From positions 1 through 7,742 of the forward strand of contig WLNV01000065.1 of the NCBI GenBank assembly GCA_009699615.1: DNA of 7,742 bases. The letters run 5' to 3'. Origin of the DNA: Actinomycetota bacterium (GTDB taxonomy: Bacteria; Actinomycetota; Thermoleophilia; Solirubrobacterales; Solirubrobacteraceae). Position 1 is the first letter of the stretch; the number at the start of each line of letters is the position of its first letter. Under the pieces are notes generated by a model. The model was not told the DNA's origin, ran no database searches, and was given only the letters and a program-made list of their open reading frames with translations. The translations under genes and the position numbers were made by a program. Below, piece by piece: positions 1 through 6,554 of this stretch.

Positions 1-1529
1 AGGATTAGCTGAGCGGCGCGCAAAAAGACCGGGCTGACAAAATCGGCCTCGAGATCCATCGCCGCCAGCGCTTCTCTTCCCACGCCAGGATCGGCTAGGC
101 ACTGCACGAGAAAGGCGCGCTCGACGCGGGCGCCAGGGTCGATCACGGTCGCGGCTGGGCGCGGCGGTTGCGATTCGCCTTTGCTGCCGTCCTCGGTCGC
201 CGTCGCCGCAGGCGGAGCAGAAGCGGCGAGCGGCCTCGCGCGGCCAAGCCATTCGGTCAGCTTCGCGCCGCTCACGCCGAGTGCAGCAGCGGCGAGCTCG
301 GTCAGCTCGTCGCGCATCGCGCTTGCTGGCAGCGGCGTGATTATCGGAGCAAGCTCGCTGACGGCTCGATCCTTTCCTTCCGCTGTGGCGAGATCTGCGA
401 GAAGCAGCGCGCGGTCGACGCGGAAACGGACGAACGGCACCGAACCGGCGACGAGCTTTGTGATCGCCTCAGGCCCTTCCTGCTGCACAATGTCTGCTGG
501 GTCGTTGCCGGCCGGGAGCGGCACGACGCGCAGCTCAAGCTTGCGGCCTTCGGCGACTTTCGCTGCGCGGATCATCGCTTCCTGACCCGCGCTGTCGGCA
601 TCTAGGGCGAGCGCTACGACCGGGGCCATCCGCGCCAGCTCGGAGACCTGATCCTCAGTCAATGCAGTACCCATCAGCCCGACCGTGTTGCGGAGGCCGG
701 CCTGATGGAGAGCAATCACGTCGGTGTAGCCCTCGCAGAGGATCACCTCGCCGCTCTTCGCAGCCGCAGCGCGGGCCAGATCGGCAGCGTAGACCTGACG
801 GCCCTTATGGAAGACGACATTCTCGGAGCTGTTCAGATACTTGGGCTGCTGGTCCGCTCCGACCGCTCGCGCGCCGAAGCCGAGAACGCGGCCACGGGGG
901 TCGCAGAGCGGAAAGGTGATTCGCCGACGGAAGCGGTCGTAAACGTTCCCCTTCTGATTCTTCGCTGTCAGCCCGGCGTCCCAAAGCTCGGCTTCGCTGT
1001 AGCCGCTCTGACGTGACGCGACGAGCACCTTGTCCCAGGCGCTTGGTGCGTAGCCGACTCGGAACTCGCGCAGCAGCGCCTCGTCAAGCCCGCGGCCGGC
1101 GAGATACTGCCGTGATTCCTCAGCCTCCGGCGACTCCCAAAGGTTGCGGACGTAGAAGGCGGCGGTGCGCTCCAGCAATTCCAACAGGCGATCGCGCTTT
1201 TCGCGCCGCTGCGCAGCCTGCGGATCTTCCTCGGTCAGCTCCATTGTTACGCCATACCGATCGGAGAGTGATTCAACGGCTTCTCGGAAGTTCAGCCCTT
1301 CGGTCAGTTGGACGAACTTGAAAAGGTCTCCCCCCTCTCCGCAGCCGAAACAGTGAAATACCTTCTGAACCGGATCAACGCTAAACGACGGGCTGCGCTC
1401 ATCGTGAAACGGGCAGATCCCCATCATCTGCTGACCGGAGCGCTTCAGCTCAGTCTTCGCGCCGACCAGTTCCGCCATGTCGACGGTCTGGCGCAGGCGC
1501 TCGATTGAATCGTCGGTGTAGAGCGCCAT
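1..1529 (-). CDS. dnaG: DNA primase DnaG (C-terminus cut off by the window edge)
   Basis: This gene encodes the replicative primase, which makes RNA primers for DNA polymerase at the fork together with the DnaB helicase. My translation of the minus strand gives 509 complete codons with no stop before the edge. The N-terminal CHC2 zinc domain is intact: C39-P-F-H42 and C60-F-G-C63. The RNA polymerase domain follows, with RRRITFPL (201-208), GFGAR (217-221) and YLNSSE (231-236). The TOPRIM core has its acidic residues in CEGYTD (E266) and ALDADSAG (D310, D312), and MGTALTEDQ (286-294) is also typical. After a Pro/Ala-rich linker (about 431-465), the start of the helicase-binding domain is visible from about 468. 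Family members are usually about 600 residues, so roughly 100 are probably missing. The ATG lies 10 bp after the dgt stop, with no Shine-Dalgarno; see the -10-like box at 1537-1542. Identification is secure. Confidence 0.97.
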   Translation of the reverse strand, partial: MALYTDDSIERLRQTVDMAELVGAKTELKRSGQQMMGICPFHDERSPSFSVDPVQKVFHCFGCGEGGDLFKFVQLTEGLNFREAVESLSDRYGVTMELTEEDPQAAQRREKRDRLLELLERTAAFYVRNLWESPEAEESRQYLAGRGLDEALLREFRVGYAPSAWDKVLVASRQSGYSEAELWDAGLTAKNQKGNVYDRFRRRITFPLCDPRGRVLGFGARAVGADQQPKYLNSSENVVFHKGRQVYAADLARAAAAKSGEVILCEGYTDVIALHQAGLRNTVGLMGTALTEDQVSELARMAPVVALALDADSAGQEAMIRAAKVAEGRKLELRVVPLPAGNDPADIVQQEGPEAITKLVAGSVPFVRFRVDRALLLADLATAEGKDRAVSELAPIITPLPASAMRDELTELAAAALGVSGAKLTEWLGRARPLAASAPPAATATEDGSKGESQPPRPAATVIDPGARVERAFLVQCLADPGVGREALAAMDLEADFVSPVFLRAAQLI

Positions 1530-1536
1530 CGGTTGC

Positions 1537-1542
1537 AGCCTA
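1537..1542 (-). promoter_or_regulatory. Candidate -10 box (TAGGCT) for a leaderless dnaG transcript
   Basis: On the minus strand TAGGCT fits the actinobacterial -10 pattern TANNNT and ends 7 nt before the dnaG ATG, so transcription would begin at or next to the start codon. Its first three bases are the dgt stop codon. No Shine-Dalgarno lies between the box and the ATG. A TTGACT sequence (1564-1569) resembles a -35 box, but the 21-nt spacer is too long for a classical pair. If real, dnaG could be expressed independently of dgt. This rests on pattern and spacing only. Confidence 0.35.
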
Positions 1543-2589
1543 CGCGGCGAACGACTCCGGCACAGTCAACTGTTCAAAGACGCGGATGCAGTAACGATCT
1601 GTCATCCCGGCGAGATAATCGGTCACTCGGCGGTCAAGGCTCGCTCCCGGAGCACCACCAGCGTCAGGGATTCGGTCCGGATCGTTCGCGTAATGGTTGA
1701 AAAGCGTTGTGATTACGCGCTCGATTCGGCTGTGTTCGGCGCGTGCGCTCTCGCCGAGATAGACCTTGTCGAACATCCAAGTCCGCAGCTCGTCCATCGC
1801 TGCGCCCGCCTCTTCTCCCTGGACGATCGCGCCAGCGGCCTGCGAGTGCTCAACGAGATCGTGGACGAGATAATCGATCCGCGCCGACCCGGTCTGACCC
1901 AGAGCATTGATTGGCCCGAGCGGCAGATCGCCCTCGGAGACAACACCTGCCCGCGTCGCATCGTCGATGTCGTGGTTGATGTAGGCGATGCGATCAACGA
2001 GCCGGACTATTGCTCCTTCAAGTGTCCGTGGAGCCGGCGCACGGCCGGAGTGGCAAGCGATGCCATCACGGACGTCCTCGGTCAGGTTGAGTCCCAAGCC
2101 ATCGCGTTCGAGGACGTCGACAACTCGGAGCGACTGCTCGTAGTGGCGGAAGCCGCCATCGAAGCGTTCCTTCAGGCACTTGTCGAGAACCGCCTCGCCA
2201 ATGTGGCCGAACGGCGGATGTCCTAGGTCGTGACCAAGGCCGACCGCCTCCGTCAAATCTTCGTTCAGGCGAAGCGCCCGAGCAACTGTGCGGGCGATCT
2301 GCGTTACCTCGATCGTGTGCGTAAGACGCGTCCGGTAGTGGTCGCCCTCGGGCGAGACAAAGACCTGGGTCTTGTGCTTCAACCGGCGGAAGGCCTTGCA
2401 GTGAACAATTCGGTCGCGGTCTCGCTGGAGCGGCGAACGCAGTCCGCAGTCAGGCTCGTCGACGAGCCTGTGCGCCGGCCACGAGCGGGCAGCGAGCGGT
2501 GACAGCAGTTGCTCTTCGAGCGTCTGCTGACGCTGCTCGAACTCTGCGGCGACTGCGCCCGGGTTGGCATGGGGATCCATCGTGTTCAT
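1540..2589 (-). CDS. dgt: Deoxyguanosinetriphosphate triphosphohydrolase-like HD protein
   Basis: This is an HD-superfamily dNTP triphosphohydrolase of 349 residues. Characterised relatives cleave dNTPs to a deoxynucleoside and triphosphate and so adjust precursor pools in the cytoplasm. The metal-binding HD set is intact: H91 in RLTHTIEV, H120-D121 in GHDLGHPPFGH, and D199 in LVDRIAYINHD. The family block FRRLKHKTQVF is at 67-77, followed by the substrate-region segment HYEQSLRVV (149-157). The length and the lack of a long insertion fit the short dGTPase-like type rather than the roughly 500-residue E. coli Dgt. The start at the first ATG is supported by a GGAGG eight bases upstream; a second ATG at codon 4 is possible. 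It lies 33 bp after recO and 10 bp before dnaG, an arrangement that suggests an operon tying dNTP supply to replication. True nucleotide preference cannot be read from the sequence. Confidence 0.95.
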   Translation of the reverse strand: MNTMDPHANPGAVAAEFEQRQQTLEEQLLSPLAARSWPAHRLVDEPDCGLRSPLQRDRDRIVHCKAFRRLKHKTQVFVSPEGDHYRTRLTHTIEVTQIARTVARALRLNEDLTEAVGLGHDLGHPPFGHIGEAVLDKCLKERFDGGFRHYEQSLRVVDVLERDGLGLNLTEDVRDGIACHSGRAPAPRTLEGAIVRLVDRIAYINHDIDDATRAGVVSEGDLPLGPINALGQTGSARIDYLVHDLVEHSQAAGAIVQGEEAGAAMDELRTWMFDKVYLGESARAEHSRIERVITTLFNHYANDPDRIPDAGGAPGASLDRRVTDYLAGMTDRYCIRVFEQLTVPESFAA

Positions 2590-2597
2590 TCTCGCAG

Positions 2598-2602
2598 CCT
2601 CC
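2598..2602 (-). promoter_or_regulatory. Shine-Dalgarno sequence of dgt
   Basis: GGAGG on the minus strand, 8 nt before the ATG at 2589. It is the strongest ribosome binding site in the window. It supports the first ATG as start and fits translation of dgt from a recO-dgt message. Confidence 0.8.
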
Positions 2603-2622
2603 GGGCGGCACTGCCAGCGGAT

Positions 2623-3339
2623 TCAGGCGATTGCCTTCAGACGAACCTGACCGTGATGGGCGGCCGTCTCTGTGATCGCGCGGTCAGCGAGTGCGACTAC
2701 GCGCGGCTCGGCGCGCGGCGTCTCGGCCAGCGGCCGCCCGAGCGCATCCGTCAGAAACCGGTGCGTCTCGCCATCGAGCGCGAATGAGCCCGCCTCACAA
2801 GAAGCGCAGACCACACCGCCAGCGGCAGGAGAGAAACCAACAAGCTCTCCCGACTCGCCGCAGCTCGCGCAGCCTGCCAACTGGGGTGCGAATCCGGCCG
2901 CCAGCAGCAGCTTCAGCCTGAAGGCAACCTGAAACTCATCTGTCGCCTTCTCGGGGTGCTGATCAAGCAAGGTCAGCGCGCTGCAGAGGAGGTTGAACAC
3001 CTCAGGGTGCGGCTCCCCCGAGTCGAATACTCGGCCGAGCGAGTCGCAGGCCCGAGCGGCGCTGTTCAGCGCTCCCTCATCGGCCCGCAGGGTCGCGTAG
3101 GCGCTGACCGTCTCGGCGCCGGTGACGGTCATCAGGTCGCTGCGTCCCTCGTGAAGCTCAAGGTTGAGCCGGAAGAACGGCTCTAGACGGCCTCCAAAGC
3201 GGCTCTTCGAACGCCTGACACCCTTCGCGATCGCGCTGATCTTTCCGCGCATCGGCGTGTACACGTGCAGAATCCGATCGGCCTCGCCGTAGCGCATCGA
3301 GCGCAGTACGACCGCCTCGGTCTTGACGGGGCCGGCCAT
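2623..3339 (-). CDS. recO: DNA repair protein RecO
   Basis: RecO acts with RecR (and RecF) to displace SSB and load RecA at single-strand gaps. The 238-residue product is of normal length. The N-terminal OB-fold region carries the family signature KTEAVVLRSMRYGEADRIL (6-24) and then KGVRRSKSRFGGRLEPF (39-55), a basic strand expected to touch DNA. An alpha-helical middle follows. A four-cysteine zinc module sits at C157-A-S-C160 and C178-A-S-C181, as in many bacterial RecO proteins. The ATG opens directly on the conserved N-terminus. It has no recognisable Shine-Dalgarno and no TANNNT box at leaderless distance, so its expression signal is unclear. Its start is only 36 bp from the divergent glutaredoxin start, so its promoter must lie inside the glutaredoxin gene or it is read through from mutM. 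It is followed after 33 bp by dgt. Confidence 0.96.
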   Translation of the reverse strand: MAGPVKTEAVVLRSMRYGEADRILHVYTPMRGKISAIAKGVRRSKSRFGGRLEPFFRLNLELHEGRSDLMTVTGAETVSAYATLRADEGALNSAARACDSLGRVFDSGEPHPEVFNLLCSALTLLDQHPEKATDEFQVAFRLKLLLAAGFAPQLAGCASCGESGELVGFSPAAGGVVCASCEAGSFALDGETHRFLTDALGRPLAETPRAEPRVVALADRAITETAAHHGQVRLKAIA

Positions 3340-3362
3340 CAGAGTGCCGCGCTCGGCATCGC

Positions 3363-3368
3363 TACATT
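3363..3368 (+). promoter_or_regulatory. Candidate -10 box (TACATT) for a leaderless glutaredoxin transcript
   Basis: TACATT matches TANNNT and ends 7 nt before the ATG at 3376, in the 36-bp gap between divergent recO and the glutaredoxin. Nothing in the few bases before the ATG works as a Shine-Dalgarno (AGG is one base away, too close). No -35 box is present at 16-18 nt. The same bases overlap TATGAA on the other strand (3367-3372), a weak -10 candidate for recO. Pattern-based only. Confidence 0.4.
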
Positions 3369-3375
3369 CATAGGC

Positions 3376-3630
3376 ATGCCGAACGTCGTGATGTATTCAT
3401 CAGATCGCTGCCCACTCTGCACGCAGGCGAAGGCGCTGCTCAACGCGCGTGAGATTCCGTTTGAGGAGATCAATCTCGAAATGGATGCCGAGGGGCGCGT
3501 CGCGCTGAACGAGAAGACGGGGATGATGACCTTTCCCCAGATCCTCGTCGATGACGAGCTGATCGGTGGCCTCCGGGAGCTCATGGCTGCTGACCAGAGC
3601 GGGAAGCTGCAGCAGCTCCTCGTCGCTTAG
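3376..3630 (+). CDS. Glutaredoxin (Grx3/GrxC type, CPLC active site)
   Basis: This is a small thiol-disulfide oxidoreductase of 84 residues, the only plus-strand gene here. The thioredoxin fold of the glutaredoxin family is clear: a first strand NVVMYSS, the redox site C12-P-L-C15, TQAK in the following helix, the cis-proline motif T52-F-P54-Q-I, and the G64-G65 turn of the glutathione site in ELIGGLREL. It should reduce protein disulfides or mixed disulfides in the cytoplasm; whether its partner thiol is glutathione or mycothiol is not visible. The reading frame stays open further upstream (to about 3265), but that part is antisense to recO and unlike the family, and the fold begins exactly at the ATG at 3376. 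CPLC replaces the commoner CPYC. The gene starts 36 bp from divergent recO and its last 50 bases overlap the end of convergent mutM. Confidence 0.93.
   Translation: MPNVVMYSSDRCPLCTQAKALLNAREIPFEEINLEMDAEGRVALNEKTGMMTFPQILVDDELIGGLRELMAADQSGKLQQLLVA
3581..3630. other. 50-bp tail-to-tail overlap of the glutaredoxin gene and mutM
   Basis: The glutaredoxin stop ends at 3630, whereas the convergent mutM reading frame continues to its stop at 3581. The shared 50 bp encode the last 16 residues of the glutaredoxin on one strand and about 16 residues of the MutM tail on the other. No intergenic space is left for a bidirectional terminator, so the two transcripts should be complementary at their 3' ends. 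Confidence 0.9.
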
Positions 3631-4462
3631 AAGCTCCTCGCGGGCGCGTTTGACAGCGTTCGCAAACGTAGGTCCCGCGCCCAGCGACAACCATCTTGCG
3701 CACCTCGGTACCGCAGCGAGGGCACGGTTCGCCTGCCCGTCGGTGAACCAGGAATTCATCTTGGAAGCTGCCATAGAGGCCGTCGGCGTGACGGAAGTCG
3801 TCGATCGTGGCGCCTCCCGCATCGAGGCCTGCCTGCAGCGCATCCTGAATCGTCTGGGCCAGCAGCTCGTACTGCGCCGCCTGAAGTCGGCCGGCCTCTC
3901 GCATCGGGTGAACTTCGGCACGAAAGAGAGCCTCATCGGCGTAGATGTTTCCAATCCCGGCGACGGCCCGCTGGTCGAGCAGAAAGGCCTTGATCGAGGT
4001 CCGCTTGCCGGACGCCAGCGTGCCAAGCGCCGCCCCGTCCAGAGCGCCCGAAAACGGCTCAATCCCGAGACGGCCAGCGAAATACTCGTCGAGTGCATCG
4101 CCGCCGAGGATCACTTCGGCAGTTCCAAAACGGCGCGGATCGGTGAAGCGGAGAGTGTGGCCCCCGTCCAGCTCGAATACGGCCCTCTGATACGGAACCT
4201 CCGGGTCGGCGTCGTAGAGGAAGTTGCCGGTCATCCGGAGGTGACAGATAAGGAAGACCTCATCGCCGAGATCGAAGATCAGGTACTTCCCCCTCCTATC
4301 CAGCCCGTCAAAGGTTCGTCCCTCAATTAGCGCAGCCAGCTCGTCGGCAGCGATCGGAGTACCCCACTTGGGATCGATCACCCTGAGCCTCGAGATCCGC
4401 TTGCCGTGCAGCGCCGGGGCCAGCTGACGACGGATTGTTTCGACCTCAGGCAGTTCAGGCAT
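3581..4462 (-). CDS. mutM: Formamidopyrimidine-DNA glycosylase (8-oxoguanine glycosylase / AP lyase)
   Basis: MutM/Fpg excises 8-oxoguanine and ring-opened purines and then nicks the abasic site. The product has 293 residues. The N-terminus MPELPEVETIRR places the catalytic proline (P2) and E3 after Met removal. K59 (RRGKY), M77 (LRMTG) and R110/F112 (DPRRFG) are the lysine and void-filling residues of the family. SIKAFLLDQ (156-164) and GIGNIYADE (169-177) form the helix-two-turn-helix. The zinc finger is complete: C247-P-R-C250 and C267-E-R-C270, with R262 in VAGRGTYVC. After the finger there is an unusual tail of about 22 residues (272-293), basic and rich in Ala and Ser, mostly encoded in the overlap with the glutaredoxin gene. 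The gene starts 44 bp after xerD; no Shine-Dalgarno is near the ATG, but a TATCCT box lies 8 nt upstream. Confidence 0.97.
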   Translation of the reverse strand: MPELPEVETIRRQLAPALHGKRISRLRVIDPKWGTPIAADELAALIEGRTFDGLDRRGKYLIFDLGDEVFLICHLRMTGNFLYDADPEVPYQRAVFELDGGHTLRFTDPRRFGTAEVILGGDALDEYFAGRLGIEPFSGALDGAALGTLASGKRTSIKAFLLDQRAVAGIGNIYADEALFRAEVHPMREAGRLQAAQYELLAQTIQDALQAGLDAGGATIDDFRHADGLYGSFQDEFLVHRRAGEPCPRCGTEVRKMVVAGRGTYVCERCQTRPRGASKRRGAAAASRSGQQP

Positions 4463-4470
4463 TACTGCCG

Positions 4471-4476
4471 AGGATA
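4471..4476 (-). promoter_or_regulatory. Candidate -10 box (TATCCT) for a leaderless mutM transcript
   Basis: On the minus strand TATCCT fits TANNNT and ends 8 nt before the mutM ATG. The 44-bp gap after xerD has a GGAGG only about 36 nt away, too far to serve as a ribosome binding site. No -35 box is seen at the usual distance. If active, mutM could be transcribed separately from xerD. Inferred from sequence pattern and spacing only. Confidence 0.35.
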
Positions 4477-4506
4477 GGCGCGACGCGCGACGCCTCTGCC
4501 TCCGAG

Positions 4507-5457
4507 TCAGGCGGCGCGGCCGATCGTCGCCCGCGGGTGGGCTCCGAAGTACTGATCCTTCAGCCGTTCGGCCGAAAGGTGGGTGTAGATCTGCGTCGTG
4601 GCAATGTCGGCGTGGCCGAGCATTTCCTGCAGCGCCCGAAGATCGCAGCCGCCTGCGAGTAGGTGCGTTGCGAACGTGTGACGAAGGGTGTGCGGACTCA
4701 TCAGTCCTGCCAGCCCTGCCGCGCGTGCATGACCCTGAACGATCTTGTAGAGGCCTTGCCGAGTTAACGCCCCGCCGCGCTGGTTGACAAAGAGATGTTC
4801 CTCGTCACTGACTCCGACCAACGTCGGCCTGGCGTGCTCGAGGTAGGTCCTGAGAGCATGAACGGCCGCACTTCCGACCGGGATCAGCCGCTCTTTCGAA
4901 CCCTTGCCCCTGGCCCGCATCACACCCTCCTCGAGATCGATGTCACCGACCAGCAGCCCCGTCGCCTCAGAGGCGCGCAGTCCGCAGGCATACATCAGCT
5001 CAAGCAGCGCGCGGTCGCGCTGCGCAGCCGCGCTGTTTCCCTCGGGGGCCGCCAGCAGCAACATCACTTGGTCGCGGCTCAGGACCTTGGGCAGCCGACG
5101 CGTCTTGCGCGGGGCGCGCAGATCTGCGGTCGGATCGTGGTTGATCAGCTCCTCTCGCCGAAGGTGGCGGTAGAAAGAGCGGAGGCAGGCCGTCTTGCGC
5201 TGAAGTGTGGCTGCAGCGACGGCGGGCCGATCAGCTCCGCCCTGGGCAAGCTGATCAAGAAAGCCGGCTAACTCGCTGTGGCCGGCCTCGAGCGCGTTGC
5301 AACCGCTCTCCTCCAGATACTGGCCAAACTGCATCAGGTCGGTGCGATAGGCGCCAAGCGTGTTGCGTGAGAGGCCACGCTCCAACTCCAGGTAGGCGAG
5401 GAAATCCAGCACATGGTGCTGAAAGGTGCGCTGCGCCGGAGCGGTCGTGATCGCCAT
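4507..5457 (-). CDS. xerD: Site-specific tyrosine recombinase XerD
   Basis: XerD, with XerC, acts at dif to resolve chromosome dimers at division, under control of FtsK. The 316-residue product has the N-terminal SAM-like DNA-binding domain (FLAYLELERGLSRNTLGAYR, 19-38) and a C-terminal catalytic domain. All catalytic residues are present: R161 in CGLRASE, K185 in GKGSKERLIP, H256 and R259 in SPHTLRHTFATHLL, H282 in LGHADIATTQ, and nucleophile Y291 in IYTH. The C-terminal YFGAHPRA (303-310) is the ending typical of XerC/XerD proteins rather than of phage integrases; the XerD rather than XerC call is by overall resemblance. It is slightly longer than usual (about 300), mainly at the N-terminus. 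The ATG at 5457 has no clear Shine-Dalgarno or -10 box; a GTG at codon 16 is a weaker alternative. The gene follows the DUF3866 gene after 74 bp and precedes mutM by 44 bp. Nothing marks it as mobile. Confidence 0.95.
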   Translation of the reverse strand: MAITTAPAQRTFQHHVLDFLAYLELERGLSRNTLGAYRTDLMQFGQYLEESGCNALEAGHSELAGFLDQLAQGGADRPAVAAATLQRKTACLRSFYRHLRREELINHDPTADLRAPRKTRRLPKVLSRDQVMLLLAAPEGNSAAAQRDRALLELMYACGLRASEATGLLVGDIDLEEGVMRARGKGSKERLIPVGSAAVHALRTYLEHARPTLVGVSDEEHLFVNQRGGALTRQGLYKIVQGHARAAGLAGLMSPHTLRHTFATHLLAGGCDLRALQEMLGHADIATTQIYTHLSAERLKDQYFGAHPRATIGRAA

Positions 5458-5531
5458 TGGGGTGCAGTTCGCCGTCGGAGTTCGCCTTCCTTATCGCTGC
5501 AACAGCCGCTGCGCACCGCGGCGCGGACCGG

Positions 5532-6551
5532 CTAGGCGAGAGCGTCGATCGCTGAGGCCAACAGCGCGCCGCCAGCGAGCGCGGCACCAAAAAAGAGCGG
5601 GTCGTCCTCGATTGAACGGCCCATCGTCGTTCCCGGCAGGCCGCTTGCGCCATAAGCCTCGAGGTCAACGTCAAGTTCGACGACGTTGTGGCCGCAGCCG
5701 CGGGTGATCTCCGCCCCAGCCCCAGGGGGCGCCGCGACGCTGACGGGAGCGAGCAGCAGGTCAAGTACCGTCTGCGTGTGATGCGAGCAGCCTTGGTGGC
5801 GATCGCGCGCGTCGCCATTCGACATCCGGGGCGCCACGACGACCGGGCATCCAAGAGCAAGTGCGGTGTGAGCAGCGTCGAGGGCCGCCATCCCGCCATG
5901 CCCGAGCCGGGATCCGGAGCCGATGATCCCCGGCCCGGGAGCAACGACGGCCGCGTCCCAGCCGAGCTCACCAATGCCGTGTGCAATCCCGCCAGCGAGC
6001 GTGATCGCCTCGGCCTCTCCGCCGTAGCTTGCACCGGCTGTGATCGTGCCCACCAGAAGACCCTGCTCGCGCAGCTCAATCACGGTTCGTGAGTGACCGC
6101 CGGGCAGAGCTCCGCCGCCTCCCTGCACGTAACCGAGCTTGGTTCCTCCGCGTGCTTGTCCGACGGCCCAAGCAAACGGCGCGAGCTGTCCGTGGAGAAA
6201 GCAGACCCCGACCGGCCGCCCCGGTGGCAGATCGGAGCTGCCATCTTCGACCGGCAGGACGGCGTGCTGGAGCGAGCTGTAGTTGAGCTTCATCACGTGC
6301 GCGCCAGAGAGTCCCTCTCCTCCGAGCCCGCGGGTCAAGTTGACGTGTACAACGTCGAACCCCCCGGACCCGAGCGCCAGGTCGGCTGCCTGAGTGTTGA
6401 CGACTACCTGATCCCCGACCTGGCACGGGCCGACTAACGCCGTGTCGGCGGTTGCCGCTCGCGGCCCGCGCCCGGGAACGTCTACAAGCAGTTGCTGCTC
6501 GGGGGCAGGCGGCCCGACCTCGGTAACAACCCCTTCGCGAAGCACGAGCAT
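5532..6551 (-). CDS. DUF3866 family protein of unknown function
   Basis: This 339-residue protein matches, from recall of the family, the conserved DUF3866 proteins of Actinobacteria and Firmicutes; no biochemical role is known to me. Recognisable blocks in order are: VVNTQAADLALGSGG (50-64), HVMKLNYSSLQ (85-95), CFLHGQLAPFAWA (117-129), the glycine-rich APGPGIIGSGSRLGHGG (204-220), HQGCSHHTQTVL (252-263) and MGRSIEDDPLFF (310-321). There is no signal peptide. The only clearly hydrophobic stretch is the Ala/Gly/Leu-rich C-terminal tail (322-339), which is probably a helix rather than a membrane anchor. The histidine cluster H252-H257-H258 and the acidic run near the end could bind a metal, but this is speculation. 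It starts 3 bp after the M20 peptidase stop, with AGGA as ribosome binding site overlapping that gene's end, so the two are likely co-translated. Confidence 0.88.
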   Translation of the reverse strand: MLVLREGVVTEVGPPAPEQQLLVDVPGRGPRAATADTALVGPCQVGDQVVVNTQAADLALGSGGFDVVHVNLTRGLGGEGLSGAHVMKLNYSSLQHAVLPVEDGSSDLPPGRPVGVCFLHGQLAPFAWAVGQARGGTKLGYVQGGGGALPGGHSRTVIELREQGLLVGTITAGASYGGEAEAITLAGGIAHGIGELGWDAAVVAPGPGIIGSGSRLGHGGMAALDAAHTALALGCPVVVAPRMSNGDARDRHQGCSHHTQTVLDLLLAPVSVAAPPGAGAEITRGCGHNVVELDVDLEAYGASGLPGTTMGRSIEDDPLFFGAALAGGALLASAIDALA

Positions 6552-6554
6552 CAG

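Noticed and set aside
1693..2226. A 177-codon plus-strand frame opposite dgt
   Set aside because: It is antisense to the intact HD protein and has no motif of its own.
3614..3640. Direct repeat AGCTCCTCG at 3614-3622 and 3632-3640, 18 bp apart
   Set aside because: It is short and explained by GC-rich coding sequence at the glutaredoxin/mutM junction; no further copies were noticed.
3566..4330. A 254-codon plus-strand frame opposite mutM, and a 232-codon minus-strand frame at 3400-4098
   Set aside because: Both are shadow frames of mutM and the glutaredoxin; neither translation shows a recognisable domain.
4478..4497. Small hairpin (AGGCG...CGCCT) in the xerD-mutM gap
   Set aside because: It has five base pairs with a ten-base loop and no T-run, too weak to call a terminator.
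5458..5531. Search of the 74-bp gap before xerD for a promoter, terminator or dif-like site
   Set aside because: Only a GC-rich palindromic stretch (CCGCGCCGCGG) was seen; there is no T-run, no -35/-10 pair, no ribosome binding site and no recognisable dif arms.
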